Of a DNA stretch of 64,000 bases, positions 1 through 10,412 are shown piece by piece. This stretch comes from Macrothele yani (lineage: Eukaryota; Arthropoda; Arachnida; Araneae; Macrothelidae). Every line of letters begins with the position of its first letter. Position 1 is the stretch's first letter. A model generated the notes under the pieces. The model saw nothing but the letters and a program-made list of their open reading frames with translations, was not told where the DNA came from and made no database searches. The position numbers were made by a program, and so were the translations under genes. The stretch lies in contig CM076997.1 of assembly GCA_039090855.1 (NCBI GenBank), positions 161,664,709 through 161,728,708 of the forward strand, written 5' to 3'.

Positions 1-380
1 CCCTCAGAGGTTAGTTGATAAAAGGCCTGTGTTTATGGTGATAGAATTTTTTATCTCGTTTCCACACGGGACAAATCTGTTACTGTTCTCGCAGAATATA
101 CTGAATGGAAACATAAGCTTTGCGACATTTAATACATCCAATGTTAGATTGATGCATAACACTGTAAAACAACAACAACAACAAATCAGATGACATCAAT
201 TTTTCGGGTGTAATGAGCACGTTTTTAAAACCTTTTCGGCACGAAAAAAATATACTTCACAGCAGATATTTAGGCGAAGACATTTAGTGAAACAGAGAAT
301 CCATTTACGTTTCCTGGAGAAAATCAGCGGGTAATTGAAGATGTGCATTTTCAATAGTGTTCTTTGTCGATAATTCCTTC
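1..380. other. No gene seen; (CAA)n microsatellite
   Basis: AT-rich sequence without a supported gene. A short (CAA)n microsatellite lies at about 166-185. Nothing else is recognisable before the SINE-like sequence that follows. Confidence 0.5.
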
Positions 381-590
381 GGTTACCGTGGTGAAGTGGT
401 CGAGTGAGGGCCACTAACCGCTCGACCAAATGGACCCGTGTTCGAAACCTGTGCAATAGTTGCACTACGGCGTCAGCTCGCCTTTCTCTAAAACCAGTGT
501 CCCTACATGAGGTGCTGGACGACTTCTGATAGATCATACTGGTACTCAAGGTGGTCGCTAACCTTCCAAAAATATAAAAACCACACTGTT
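381..590 (+). repeat. Old SINE-A copy (tRNA-derived)
   Basis: A diverged copy of the SINE that dominates the window. The tRNA-like head has an A-box-like GTGGTGAAGTGGTCGAG and a B-box-like GTGTTCGAAACC about 50 bases later. The body keeps the order seen in young copies (CTACGGCGTCAGCTC for CTTACGGCACTGGCTC, then AACCAGTGTCCCTA for AACCAGTGACCCTA). The tail GGTGGTCGCTAACCTTCCAA matches GGTGGTCGTTAAACCTCCAA of young copies. Heavy divergence implies an early insertion. No target duplication is visible. Confidence 0.6.
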
Positions 591-601
591 TCTAGTATAA
601 A

Positions 602-851
602 TGTTGTGGTAGGTTGCACAAAAAAGCGGTTCTACAGCACATGCACAACTTTCTTACAAAAGATACACCATTCTGTGTTGCAAAAGAAACTCAACTACAT
701 GGTGCAACATTGTGTGCAACCTTGTATCATAACGTGGTGAAAAGTTGAACAACGTTGTAGGGTTTCGTTTACAAAACATGGTGCTGTATATTTTCTTATA
801 AAGTGGTGCAGCTGCTGTAGCACCACTTTTGGTGCAACCGACAACAAAAGT
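602..851. mobile_element. Imperfect foldback (MITE-like) element
   Basis: The two halves are imperfect reverse complements meeting near 730. The left arm reads GGTTGCAC, CTACAGCA, GCACAACTTT in order. The reverse complement of the right arm reads GGTTGCACC, CTACAGCAGCTGCACCACTTT at matching spacing. It has no coding capacity, and short open frames on either strand are by-products of the symmetry. Probably a non-autonomous TIR element; superfamily unknown because the outer ends and target duplication are unclear. Confidence 0.55.
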
Positions 852-939
852 TTTAACTGTGCAGAGTTCTACACAATCCATAAAACATTCACAAATAGAA
901 ATTGTTAATGTCGGTACCTAGCATCCGAAATACAATGAG

Positions 940-1860
940 TTTCAACTGAATTATGGCCACCTACCTAATACTTCGTAGGTCCTAATTTCGCCCTTAGTAC
1001 AGCAGCTATTCGTCGTAATATCGATTCAATAAGATGTCGGAAGCAGTTGGAAGGTATATCTAAACGAGCTGTAAGTAATGCGGCGTTCAATGCAAGTATG
1101 GAGTTGATTTGTGTATCCAGACGCCTGATATGCCATTCCGTAGTCTCCCACAAGTGCTCTATAAGTTTGATATTGGGGTATTCGGAGGCCAATCAATATG
1201 CTGTAAGTCTGAACTGTGTTCCGCAAACCGTTCCTGCACCATATGAGATATGTGGCTCTGCGCATTGTCATCTCGGAAGACAGCGTCGCCATTAGGAGGA
1301 AAATGTAGCATTTCTGGGTGTACAGAGCCAGCAAGTAATTCAAGATAGTGGGTGACAGGAACTTGGTTCCATGAACCAGGAATCCAACTTCCAGCCAGAA
1401 AAACATGCCCCACAGCATAAAACCGCCTCCACTGGCTTGCAATGTTTAGACCATGCAGGATAGGTTTCGTGTTTCATGTTGTTTGCACCAAATACGTACA
1501 CTACCATACACAGAATGGAGTAAAACGCGACTCATCAGACTTAAACACTTTTTCCAGTCATCTGATGTCCAACTTGCATGATCTTTGCATCAGGCGAGTC
1601 TTTTGCGCCGATGAACAGTGCTTAGGAGAGGATGTCGTCGGGGTCGTATGCTATCATAGGCCATAGGTGCGAGCGGGCGATGTAGGGTCATCAGAGATAC
1701 TGTTTCAGATTGACCTCTGTTGTTTTTGGTAGTCAGCTGTTGAATAGCACTGTGTCTGTTGTCCGGTACGAGTGGTCGGCGTCCTGCATCTTTCACATCA
1801 ACCTTTCACTGTTTTGTGCAGTTTTGCCACCGGGTCGTTGTCTGACAATTCTCACGTAGT
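940..1860 (-). mobile_element. Decayed Tc1-like transposon remnant
   Basis: Minus-strand remains of a Tc1-like DNA transposon, recognised only by its transposase. The inverted ends were not identified. It abuts the minisatellite array that begins near 1901, so one end may have been lost or overrun by that array. Confidence 0.6.
965..1796 (-). pseudogene. Tc1-like transposase pseudogene (DDE)
   Basis: Broken transposase of the Tc1 group; intact relatives cut and paste the element at TA. Three overlapping frames on the minus strand together give the family order: an N-terminal part ending near 1590, a middle with GGGFMLWGMFF (Tc1 GxMVWGxF), then FRDDNAQSH (second catalytic Asp), IDWPPNTP and LIEHLWETTE (catalytic Glu). 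The C-terminus LGPTKY is the usual end of the protein. Several frameshifts separate the pieces, so no functional product is possible. Confidence 0.7.
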
Positions 1861-1900
1861 CCAGATGCACTTTAACTACGGTGGCTCGGAAAACAGCCCA

Positions 1901-2671
1901 CAATCAGCCGTTTATGGAATCATTCAACCGTTTGAGGAATCATTCAGCAGTTTGAGGAATCATTCAGCCGTTTGAGAAATCATTCAGCAGTTTGAGGAAT
2001 CATTCAGCAGTCTGAGGAATCATTCAGCAGTCTGAGGAATCATTCAGCCGTTTGAGGAATCATTCAGCAGTTTGAGGAATCATTCAGCCGTTTGAGGAAT
2101 CATTCAGCAGTTTGAGGAATCATTCAGCAGTCTGAGGAATCATTCAGCAGTCTGAAGAATCATTCAGCCGTTTGTGGAATCATTCAGCCGTTTGAGGAAT
2201 CATTCAGCCGTTTGGGGAATCATTCAGCTGTTTTAGGAATCATTCAACCGTTTGAGAAATCATTCAGCCGTTTGAGGAATCATTCAGCCGTTTGAGGAAT
2301 CATTCAACAGTTTGAGGAATCATTCAGACGTTTGAGGAATCATTCATCTGTTTGAGGATTCATTCAGCCGTTTGAGGAATCATTCAGCTGTCTGAGGAAT
2401 CATTCAGCCGTTTGAGGAATCGAGGCACCCGTTCTCCGTTTGAGGAATCGAGGAACACGCTCTTCGTTTGAGGAATCGAAGCACCCGCTCTGCCGTTTGA
2501 GGAATCGAGGCACCCGCTCTCTGTTTGAGGAATCGAAGCACCCGCTCTGCCGTTTGAGGAATCATTCAGCCGTTCACGTTTCACGATTCCTCAAATCGAG
2601 GCACCCTTTCTCCATTTGAGGAATCGAGGCACCCGCTCTGCCGTTTGTGGAATCGAGTCACCCGCTCTCCG
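1901..2671 (+). repeat. Minisatellite, 20-bp then 28/29-bp units
   Basis: From about 1901 to 2420 there are roughly 26 tandem copies of a 20-bp unit, TTTGAGGAATCATTCAGCCG, with frequent CAG/CCG and TTT/TCT variants. From 2411 the period changes to 28-29 bp: GAGGAATCGAGGCACCC followed by GCTCTGCCGTTT. Both units share GAGGAATC and CCGTTT. One 20-bp unit and a short inverted piece (CACGATTCCTCAAATCGAGG) interrupt the long-unit part at 2560-2605. The open frames here are repeat-encoded, not genes. Confidence 0.95.
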
Positions 2672-3428
2672 TGCTCCCACAATCTATCCTTTCTCAAAGT
2701 CCGATAAATCTTTCAGCTCACCCATCGGGCTTCGAATTTTACTACCGACTGTTCCACTCACACCTTATATATGCTACGTCAGTCGACTGATCGCGCCCTC
2801 TCGGAAATCAGTTCAATGGGCCCATCCACTTCTGATAAGAGCGGTCATAATTTAGTTATCACTTGGTGTATGTACTGCGAGAAGTCAACTGTGCACAAAG
2901 CACTTTTCATGACGAAAGATGTCTAAATCAAAGGTTTTTTTTCGAATCCGCTTCTTACAAACAAGGATACTGTTCTAAGTATATGACAAATAGAAATGAA
3001 AACTTACACACTCTAGTCGTAAAGACTTGCATTATAAAAATTGGCCAATACATGAAATATAGTCTTCGCCAGAAATGCCATCCGTTAAAAAAAATATTTT
3101 CTGTTGGACTTCTAGGAAAGAAGATATGATCATTACAGCGATTTATGCTTACGATCCGTTGCGAGAAGATTAAAAGTTATGCATAAATGTTATCCACCGT
3201 GTGTGCCGTCCGATAATTTTTTCAGTTAGATTTGTGGCAGCGATGGTACAATGGCAAACATGTTTAAAGCAGAAGTGTATATTTACGCCCCTGGTGGTAA
3301 AAGTAGGACTTTACAAAATATTACAAAGCTAAGTCACAATATTCATCTCCATAGCGTTTACTTTAACGCCAAAAAAAAACTAAATCCGAGTTTTAGACGC
3401 AGATATTTAGGGATAAATACACCGCTGC
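2672..3428. other. No feature recognised
   Basis: AT-rich sequence between the minisatellite and the next transposon. The open frames are under 90 codons and resemble no family I know. Confidence 0.5.
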
Positions 3429-3684
3429 CCACCCAAAATTAAACACCAAGAAGGAAGCATCCGATTGGCCTGATATGTGTAGCATGCGTCGCCCGCGAGA
3501 GGACGTGCAAACGATTAGCATTGCAGGGCAAATGGAAATCATGTGCGCCCGGCACGTCACCGAGAAGCACTATAAAAAGGGTGCACAGAAGGCGGGGTGT
3601 AAGTAGTGGAAGTGTGTTTTGCTGCCGGACCTGTGCGTATGGATACGGTGGGTGCAGGAGGGACGGACAGACAGAAGTGAGTGA

Positions 3685-4590
3685 TTGCCGCAGCCGCGGT
3701 ACACCACCGAACGAGAGGACCGGCATGTCATACGGCGGACATTGACGGCTCGCACCGCTACATCACGAACATTAGTGCATGAATTAGGGTGTGTTGTGCA
3801 ACAACCTGTGTCAGCACGTACCATTCGACGTCGTCTGCAGGAGCGGGGACTTGTCGCACGAAGCCCATTGCTCCGATTACCATTGACGTTACACCACCGC
3901 GAGAGCGGCGGCAGTGGGTCATTGAACGCCGCACCTGAAATACGGAATGTCACGACATTGTCTTCTCCAACGAATCCCGCTTCTGCCTGAAACACCACGA
4001 TGGTCGGATCCGCGTGTGGCGGCACTGGGGCGTGAGTCTGTATGACGCCTGCATTATGCATCGCCATACCGGTCCGTCGCCTGGCGTTATGGTTTGGGCC
4101 GCAATTGTATATGACACCCGCACCTCTCTGGTACACATCGCCGGTACATTCAATAGCCGCCGGTACATTCAATAGCCGCCGGTACATTCAATAGCCGCCG
4201 GTACATTCAATAGCCACCGCTACATCTCCGACGTTTTGGAGCCGGTAGTCCTCCCTTACCTGCAGGACCGGCCAGAGGCCACGTTTCAACTGGACAATGC
4301 GCACCCGCACGTGGCACGCATCGTCCAACAATTCTTCACAGCCCACCAGGTGTCACTGCTGCTGTGGCCTGCCTGTTCTCCCGATATGTCGCCCATCGAA
4401 CACGTCTGGTCGCTGATCGGCAACCGAGTGGCCCGGCAAGCACCATCCGCGGCAACGCCTGGTGAACTGTGGCAACGTGTGTGAGAAGCCTGGACCGACA
4501 TACCCCAAGCCCACATACAAAGCCTCTTTCGTTCGATGCCGCGGTGTGTAGCGGCCGTTATTTCCAGCCATGGGGGCCACACGAACTATT
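3685..4590 (+). pseudogene. Tc1-like DD34E transposase, broken
   Basis: Degenerate transposase. The N-terminal helix-turn-helix part has RTIRRRLQERGLVARSP. The core follows with PGVMVWAAIVYDTRTSLVHI, FQLDNAHPHVARI (second catalytic Asp) and SPDMSPIEHVW (catalytic Glu). Exactly 34 residues separate the Asp and Glu, as in Tc1. The reading frame shifts near 3900. A run of four 19-bp repeats at 4141-4216 puts an in-frame TAG at 4173-4175. A TGA follows WQRV near 4482. No functional protein can be made. Confidence 0.85.
4141..4216 (+). repeat. Four 19-bp tandem repeats in transposase
   Basis: CCGGTACATTCAATAGCCG is repeated four times inside the transposase at the position encoding GTFNSRRYI. Three extra copies add 57 bp, so the downstream frame is kept, but the shifted reading of copy two contains TAG. 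Confidence 0.95.
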
Positions 4591-4720
4591 GATGTCTGCG
4601 TGTTCCGCAAGTCGCGCGGGCCTGTAAGCTCAATCGTTTCATCTTTGTATCTGTTGTTATGTGTCCAGTAAATCTGGCTTTGCTATCTCGTGTCCTTCTT
4701 GGTGTTGCATTTTGGGTGGC

Positions 4721-6457
4721 CAGTAGTGAACATCATAGGTATATTTAAGCGCCCTAGCGGTGTCAGCATTCATTATTTGAAAGAGAAACTGTAGGTAAGA
4801 TGGTCGTCGTGATAGAAGGTATAGGAACGTAAAAATATTTTTTATAAATGTTTAAACATCTGTATAAAGTATATTTTAAATTTAATGGTATGTGCATTTT
4901 GTTCTCTATAGTGGAGAGGTTATGCACTGGAGAAAGACGAACACACATTGGCCGTCGTTCATGCTTTCGATTGTAGAACGAATTTTTTGAATCGGGGGTT
5001 CGATACCCATATATGAAGGGCATACTGGCACTATAAGCATACATGGAAACGGGTCTCGGCTCAACGGGTGACCGGATCAAGGTGTTCTTAAACCGATTTC
5101 AAATAGGTTTTTTTTTTCTTTTTGTTTTTTGAAATAAAAATGTGCACTGTGGAGTTTTGTGCTAGATACCAGTGGTGCTAGTGGACTGAAAAATTGTTTG
5201 TCATGCAATATGAGGGAAGAGTGTCCTTAAGAAGGAAAAGTGTCCCTTCCTTCTGAGGGGCAATGATGAAAACAACATTCACATTTTGGAAACTTTCAAC
5301 TCATCATAAACTTGTGAAAATTGGTGTTGCTGTGGAACATATTCTGAAGCTTGGTATGTTATCTAGAAAACAGCAACAATGAAATCAAACATACAACAAG
5401 TTGCTTAATTAAAAAAAAATGGCTGCATCTTCATCAAAATTAGGTGGAACAGCCTTATTATTACTGCCGAGGGACTTTTTGACTCTCGCAGATGTGTTTG
5501 ACAATATGTGTAAAACAGTCAGGTTATGCCTTGCAGATGAAAAACGACGTTTCAATCCTTCCTCTAAGTACAGGTTACTGTAATACATTTGTTTGATTTT
5601 CATATAACCTAAAACACCCGCTGCGGGGAGACTTTTTCAACGCCCTGTATGTATATTATCGGATCCGGGTCAGTTACAGATCCGGGTTGGGTCCAGTTAT
5701 GAGACGTCCGGGTTGTGTCCAGGTCAAAAATTTTAGACCCGTTTTCAAATCTGATTATAAGAACTTACTGTTCATTTGAAAGTCGTGCTAAAAATCAATA
5801 CTTCCGCTAGAAACTGTTTTTTGGATCATTTTTTCCTATCAGGCTTGCCAATATTTCGCTGTATTTTCTAACGTTGATCAATAGAAAAGATTAAAAAGAT
5901 GGTCATTGCACAAGCCCACCGTAAGAAGTTTAAAAACCGCAAGTGTAGATAATATTGTACCACGGAATTACAACACTCCGCAGCCTCAAGACACATCCGC
6001 AGTTACAGTTGCGTTGTCACACTTCAAAGTGGTCACAATAGGGGAACGTAGGTCCATAGAGGAAGTACGAGGTGAGGTATAATTCGATTTTTACGAGCAA
6101 AGAAAGTTTTGCCGGCTGATTTCCGTCGGCAGTTTATAAAGTAGAAATGCTGCTTCAACATATTGCTGAGTGGTGTGCTGCAGGTAGGAAACCAACGACA
6201 TTCGTAGAGGACATCCAATAATCGCCTCAAGGGAAATCAGGAGAGCTAGAATTGGAGATATAAAGTCTCAGAACTACCAATTTTCACTTGTTTCTCTTGT
6301 TAGCATGCCATTTGAAAAAGTTGTTTCACCGTACAGAGTGTCAATTCCTGTCGCAGCATAAAAATCAATAGGAACAAACATTTTATGCAGAGGAAAATAG
6401 TAATAAGTGTCTGAATATATCCAGTGCCTATTCAGAAAATTAATGAGCTATTGTATT
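4721..6457. other. No supported feature
   Basis: AT-rich interval without a recognisable gene. At 5620-5660 AGACTTTTTCAACGCCCTG resembles one end of some mariner elements, but no partner end was found. A short run of related ATCCGGGT/GTCCGGGT words lies at 5659-5725. Open frames are under 106 codons and match nothing I recognise. Confidence 0.45.
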
Positions 6458-6754
6458 TACATTCATTTGCAAAAATTTAAGACCGCCTGTCAATTTATAG
6501 AAAATTAAGTTTTTCAAAGAAACAACTAATTACTAGTCAGTGATATTTGAAAAGGACACCTCACATGAATAATTACATTCCTTGGAACACAAAAAAAAAA
6601 CCGAAATCAGTACTTTGTGTGGCCACCTTTGTTTTATATAACGGACAGAATACGATGTGGCATACTCTCAATGAGGGATTCGCAGTAGCCATTTAAAATG
6701 TCTTTGCACCACACGTACTTTATCGCGTCAATCAAAAATTGGGAATTTGATGGT

Positions 6755-7712
6755 TTAAAATGATCCACAAATTAAAAGACATTTTAAAAGACAAAGGTCC
6801 TTGTCTTTTAAAATGGTCCACAAATTTTCGATGTGGTTAAGGTCGGGACCATTACCGGGCCAGTCAAGAACAGCCATGTTTTTCCTCTGCGAGTAGTCCA
6901 TTACTGTCTTTGATCTGTGGCATGAAGTACCATCATGCATAAAGATTGTGCATCTATGCACTTACATATATGTTAACTGCTTCTCACGTAATATTTCCAT
7001 ATAAAAAGCACCAGTCAAGGTTATTGCCTGTCTGCTAAAATTATAATGAAGCAGCACCGGATGCCGACATAGCACCCATATCATCTGACTAGGTGGATGT
7101 GTCATAGTGCTGACCGTGTATTTTTCATCAACCTATTGCCTTTTTGTCGTCGAACAGGTGCTTCACGTGATTCAAATTGACGCACAGTTGATTGATCGGA
7201 AGAAAGAACTTGGTTTCAATTTTCGGCAGTGCACGATTGATGACGCTTCGCAAACTGGAGTCTCTTCATTTTCATGATAGAGGTTAGTTTAGGTTTGTGT
7301 GCAGGTTTATAAGATTTCAATCCAAAATCTTTGCTAAGACGTCGGAAAACAGTGCTGATAATAATATCAGACCCTTTGGATTGCAGAAAAGCCTTGATTT
7401 TCTTGCACGAACTCCTCGGAGAATGCGTAACTATTCGCGCCTTATTGGACTATCATCACGCGGGGTTATTTTCCTTGGACCTCCACTTCTCTTTCGGTCG
7501 CTAAATTCACCTGTGTCTCGATATTTCATGAACGTATTATGAATAGTAGTCTTTCTCACATTCACCTTTCTGCTTATGTCACGTTCGCAGTATCCTTCAT
7601 GATATAAAGTCCCTATTTGTGTCCTCTGAGTAACACTTAATGACGCTTTTTGTCCATTTTTCGCTATATAAAAAATACGTACAAAACGTCTCAGTATGAA
7701 AACCAGGACCAA
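6755..7712 (-). pseudogene. Tc1-like DD34E transposase, broken
   Basis: Two open pieces are recognisable. The upstream one (7431-7712) is the paired-like DNA-binding region: SLSVTQRTQIGTLYHEGYCE, then NVRKTTIHNTFMKYRDTGEF and GRP-like SGGPRKITPRDD. The downstream one (6755-6961) carries FMHDGTSCHRS (catalytic Asp) and WPGNGPDLNHIENLW (catalytic Glu) with 34 residues between them. The middle, with the first Asp, is frameshifted. The frame runs into a short inverted duplication at 6781-6814 just after LWTILKDK, which destroys the C-terminus. Confidence 0.82.
6781..6814. repeat. 14-bp perfect hairpin in transposase
   Basis: ATTTTAAAAGACAA is followed by six bases and then its exact reverse complement TTGTCTTTTAAAAT. 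It lies within the coding part of the Tc1-like element and is not a family feature. Confidence 0.95.
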
Positions 7713-7869
7713 ACTGACGTTCGCACGCTTCTCCCAACTTTATCAACGACTGCTTCTGTAGGATGCTGCAACACCGACAAGAAGTTGAGTAATACAGACA
7801 GTAGCTGACGCAATTGGCTGAAATATCCTAGTACCAACAGGTGGGCTTAAAAGTTTGCAAATGACTGTA

Positions 7870-8469
7870 TTTTGTACATTTTATTCAACTCACATGCGCT
7901 AAGCTCAGTCCTTGCATATTGAAAAGACAGACGTACTTAGCAAATTATTCGCATCAATGCTCCAAAAGAATTCCATGCGATCCTTTTGAGATATCAGTCT
8001 CAATGATTCATGTGAATTACAAGCATGTATTTTTGCTGTCTTCATCATCGACGTAGATACTAAGTTGTAAATTACAAGCTTCATGACCGTAGCAGAGGAT
8101 TCAGAGAGTACGTTGGTTAAGAGAAATACTCTTTGTATAGATATTTGATCTTTCATGACAACGAAACTGCAACATTATTTAGTTGGTGAGTTAGTCTTTC
8201 CTTTAAAAAACGGTGTTTAAATTAGAAGCATTTCCTCACGTTCCGAAGCGCTACATGACAAAGGAATCTAACAAAGACATAAATCTTTGGTTTCACTAAA
8301 ATATCAAACCATAAACTCTTTGGCTTAGCATGCATATACTACAGGTTTATTGCAGGGGCGAATATTCACGGTGTGCTAGGTGTGAGGTGCCCACCCAAAA
8401 AGAGTCGCAATTTATTTAACATATATTATTCTTATTACATTTACTGATTTATTTCTAATAACAGACGCC
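7870..8469. other. No feature recognised
   Basis: AT-rich sequence with no supported gene or repeat. Confidence 0.5.
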
Positions 8470-9060
8470 AGAGTTTGTCCTAAGGCTTCGATTGGGGGCT
8501 AAAATTAATTCCCCCACACAGTGTTTTCATTGAGAGGAGAAGGTGCGTTCAGTAAGCAGAATATCACATTTGTGCTAAGGTCCTCTGGCGTGCAGTTTCC
8601 CTAAGGAACATCCGACAGTGTTCAAGCAATTGCGGTACAAGCGCTCTCTAGATGGCGCTGCAGGTCACGTTTTTATTTCTCTGTGGTTGTAAACGTTACA
8701 GCTGATCTTTCAGCGTGTGGTAGCCGAACAGAGCACCGCTGGCAATCCCATGGAGCAATGCAGTTCAATGATGTGATAGGAACTGCTGTTATATTACGTT
8801 TTCGGAAAAAAAAATTACCAAAATTTGTCCTAAGGCTTCGCGTGGTGGCTAGAATTAATTCCATTACATAATTGTTTTCGTAAAGTGGAGAAGGTTCGTT
8901 GCTTCGTTAAGTAAACAAAACAAAGTAAGTGTTATTCGCATCCGCAGGTGTGCTGTTAGCCAGTGGACACCCAAAGTAAGTAAAGCAACTGTGATACAAA
9001 GCTCTCCAGATAGCGCTGCAGGTCACGTTTTTAGTTCCTAGTGGTTTCAACGCAGAAGCT
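8470..9060 (+). repeat. Diverged direct duplication, offset about 350 bp
   Basis: Two successive segments share ordered blocks. TTTGTCCTAAGGCTTCG occurs at 8474 and 8824, each followed by GGCTA(A)AATTAATTCC. GGAGAAGG with CGTT follows in both. GCGCTGCAGGTCACGTTTTT occurs near 8653 and 9014. The copies are diverged, and no coding sequence is associated. Confidence 0.8.
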
Positions 9061-9345
9061 TGGTAACTTCTCAGGATATGGGCGCCTAAGAAACGCTACT
9101 GGTCATACGTTTGCGTTTGGAAGTCATAAATATAATTCAATGTTCTGCCACGAGTTGTAGTTTTTCTGTCTTTTCGTCGCAGTGCGAATCCATGTGTTTA
9201 TAAGCACATATTTAAAATCAGAATTTGAAGTTTTGTTATCCATATAGGTAAGAATGACCAAAATTCATTGATTTTTTTTATTCAACAACCGCTAAATAAA
9301 AACAAATTGGGGTACGTAGTGCCGGGGTCACTACCGCTGAGTCTT

Positions 9346-9728
9346 TTGGCGGAAACCGCCTTACCCACGCGGTGTTATCGGGGCGACACCAGAAGAATCT
9401 TAATAACTTTACATCTATAACGCATATCGAAATAAGCAATACGCGGTTTAAAAGAGCAAGAATGAAAGAATGTCACGCGACATTAGCCTTGACAGCGTGA
9501 CGTCACACGCCGCCACAAGACGGTTGACCAGTAGGAGTGGAATATTACCGGTTAGCCGCGTGGCAAAATTAATATAGGTCGGAAACGCGTATGCGTAGCA
9601 CGTTGTGTGAGGTGTCGTTTAACAGAGCTCGACGAGTACTATAAAATAAAATACTCACAGTGACAATAGTGAAAGAACTTGAAAACATATACAGTGACAA
9701 AGTGTTGAACTTGGACAATTTTGCTTGA
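9346..9728. repeat. Left inverted arm
   Basis: Reverse complement of the right arm at 10413-10813. It includes a terminal hairpin GGCGGAAACCGCC at 9348-9360, the palindrome TGACGTCA at 9499-9506 and a TATA-like TATAAAAT at 9640-9647. The last about 10 bases abut the Helitron-like reading frame. Confidence 0.9.
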
Positions 9729-10305
9729 CCACTTCATCCATATCTCAGGGAACGTTAATCACTTGGCCCACAATACCGTAGTTGCCCTCATAACGAAGAC
9801 CCCTGGTCTGCATAAACATTAGTCGTGGAGACATTAGACGTTCGCTGAGTGGATCCAACGGAGTGTGTTGGCATCGGTGGATACGTGAAGCGGTTACCCT
9901 TACTCAACGTTGGCACCTTTCCTAGCAGTTTGAGCTCAACATAAACTGTTGAACGTCTTCATCTGTGAATTCCTGTTGTACAAATTTCAATCTAGCTGCA
10001 GTGGGCCGTTTTAAATAATTTTGGAACCATATGATATCACAAACTCCACAAACAAAACCCAACTTGTTACCATAGAACGGCTTTTTAAAGTGCTTCGTCG
10101 CCACACGCCAATGAGTTATAAATGCTAAATCTCGATGCTCAAACGTATCATCTGTTTTTATTTCGTCGCATTCCATCGGTTCTATCTCGCTGTCGACATC
10201 CATTGCCTGTGAACTGGCGTTAGGCGTTGCGGCGTCTGCGCAACTTGTACCCGCCTCAACTTGTCGACGCTGCCTCATTCTCCGCATTCGCTCTGCTGCT
10301 GTCAT
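9721..10305 (-). pseudogene. Helitron Rep/helicase N-terminal fragment
   Basis: Start of a Helitron replication-initiator/helicase; in complete elements this protein nicks and unwinds DNA for rolling-circle transposition. The first 127 residues open with MTAAERMRRMRQRRQ. They include FYGNKLGFVCGVCDIIWFQN, the Cys-rich block seen before the Helitron_like_N domain. After a TAG at 9922 and frame changes, the family continues with GKVPTLSKGNRFTYPPMPTH, LDPLSERLMSPRLMFMQ, YGIVGQVINVP, a TGA at 9745-9747 and DMDEVVKQ. Homology then stops at the inverted arm. The Rep HUH motif and helicase are absent. The ATG at 10303-10305 fits the family start. Confidence 0.82.
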
Positions 10306-10412
10306 AGGGGCCTTTTTGGATTCCTCACTTATTCTTATTTCACTTTGTAAGTGTTTACGATAGGCCTTTACAATCTAGTTTTGAAGATTTTTTGACATTT
10401 TTGCAATTTTAA

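Larger units (their letters stand above)
3429..4720 (+). mobile_element. Tc1-like transposon with about 28-bp TIRs
   Basis: A 1.29 kb element bounded by inverted repeats. The left end reads CCCACCCAAAATTAAACACC and then AAGAAGGA. The right end in reverse complement reads GCCACCCAAAATGCAACACC and then AAGAAGGA. Length and coding content fit Tc1-like elements. The usual flanking TA duplication is not obvious, so the exact ends may be a few bases off. Confidence 0.85.
6458..7869 (-). mobile_element. Tc1-like transposon with TIRs
   Basis: A 1.41 kb element starting and ending in TA. The left end is TACATTCATTTGCAAAAATT, continuing TAAGACCGCCTGT. The right end in reverse complement is TACAGTCATTTGCAAACTTT, continuing TAAGCCCACCTGT. 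The transposase lies on the minus strand. Confidence 0.88.

Noticed and set aside
2384..2584. Frame encoding SSNGRAGASIPQT repeats
   Set aside because: It is a translation of the minisatellite. The period changes and stops show no coding constraint.
4990..5080. B-box-like GGGGTTCGATACCCAT as a tRNA or SINE
   Set aside because: No A-box at the right distance, and the tail only loosely resembles SINE-A.
5600..5660. Possible mariner end (TTTTTCAACGCCCTG)
   Set aside because: No matching inverted end or transposase was found nearby.
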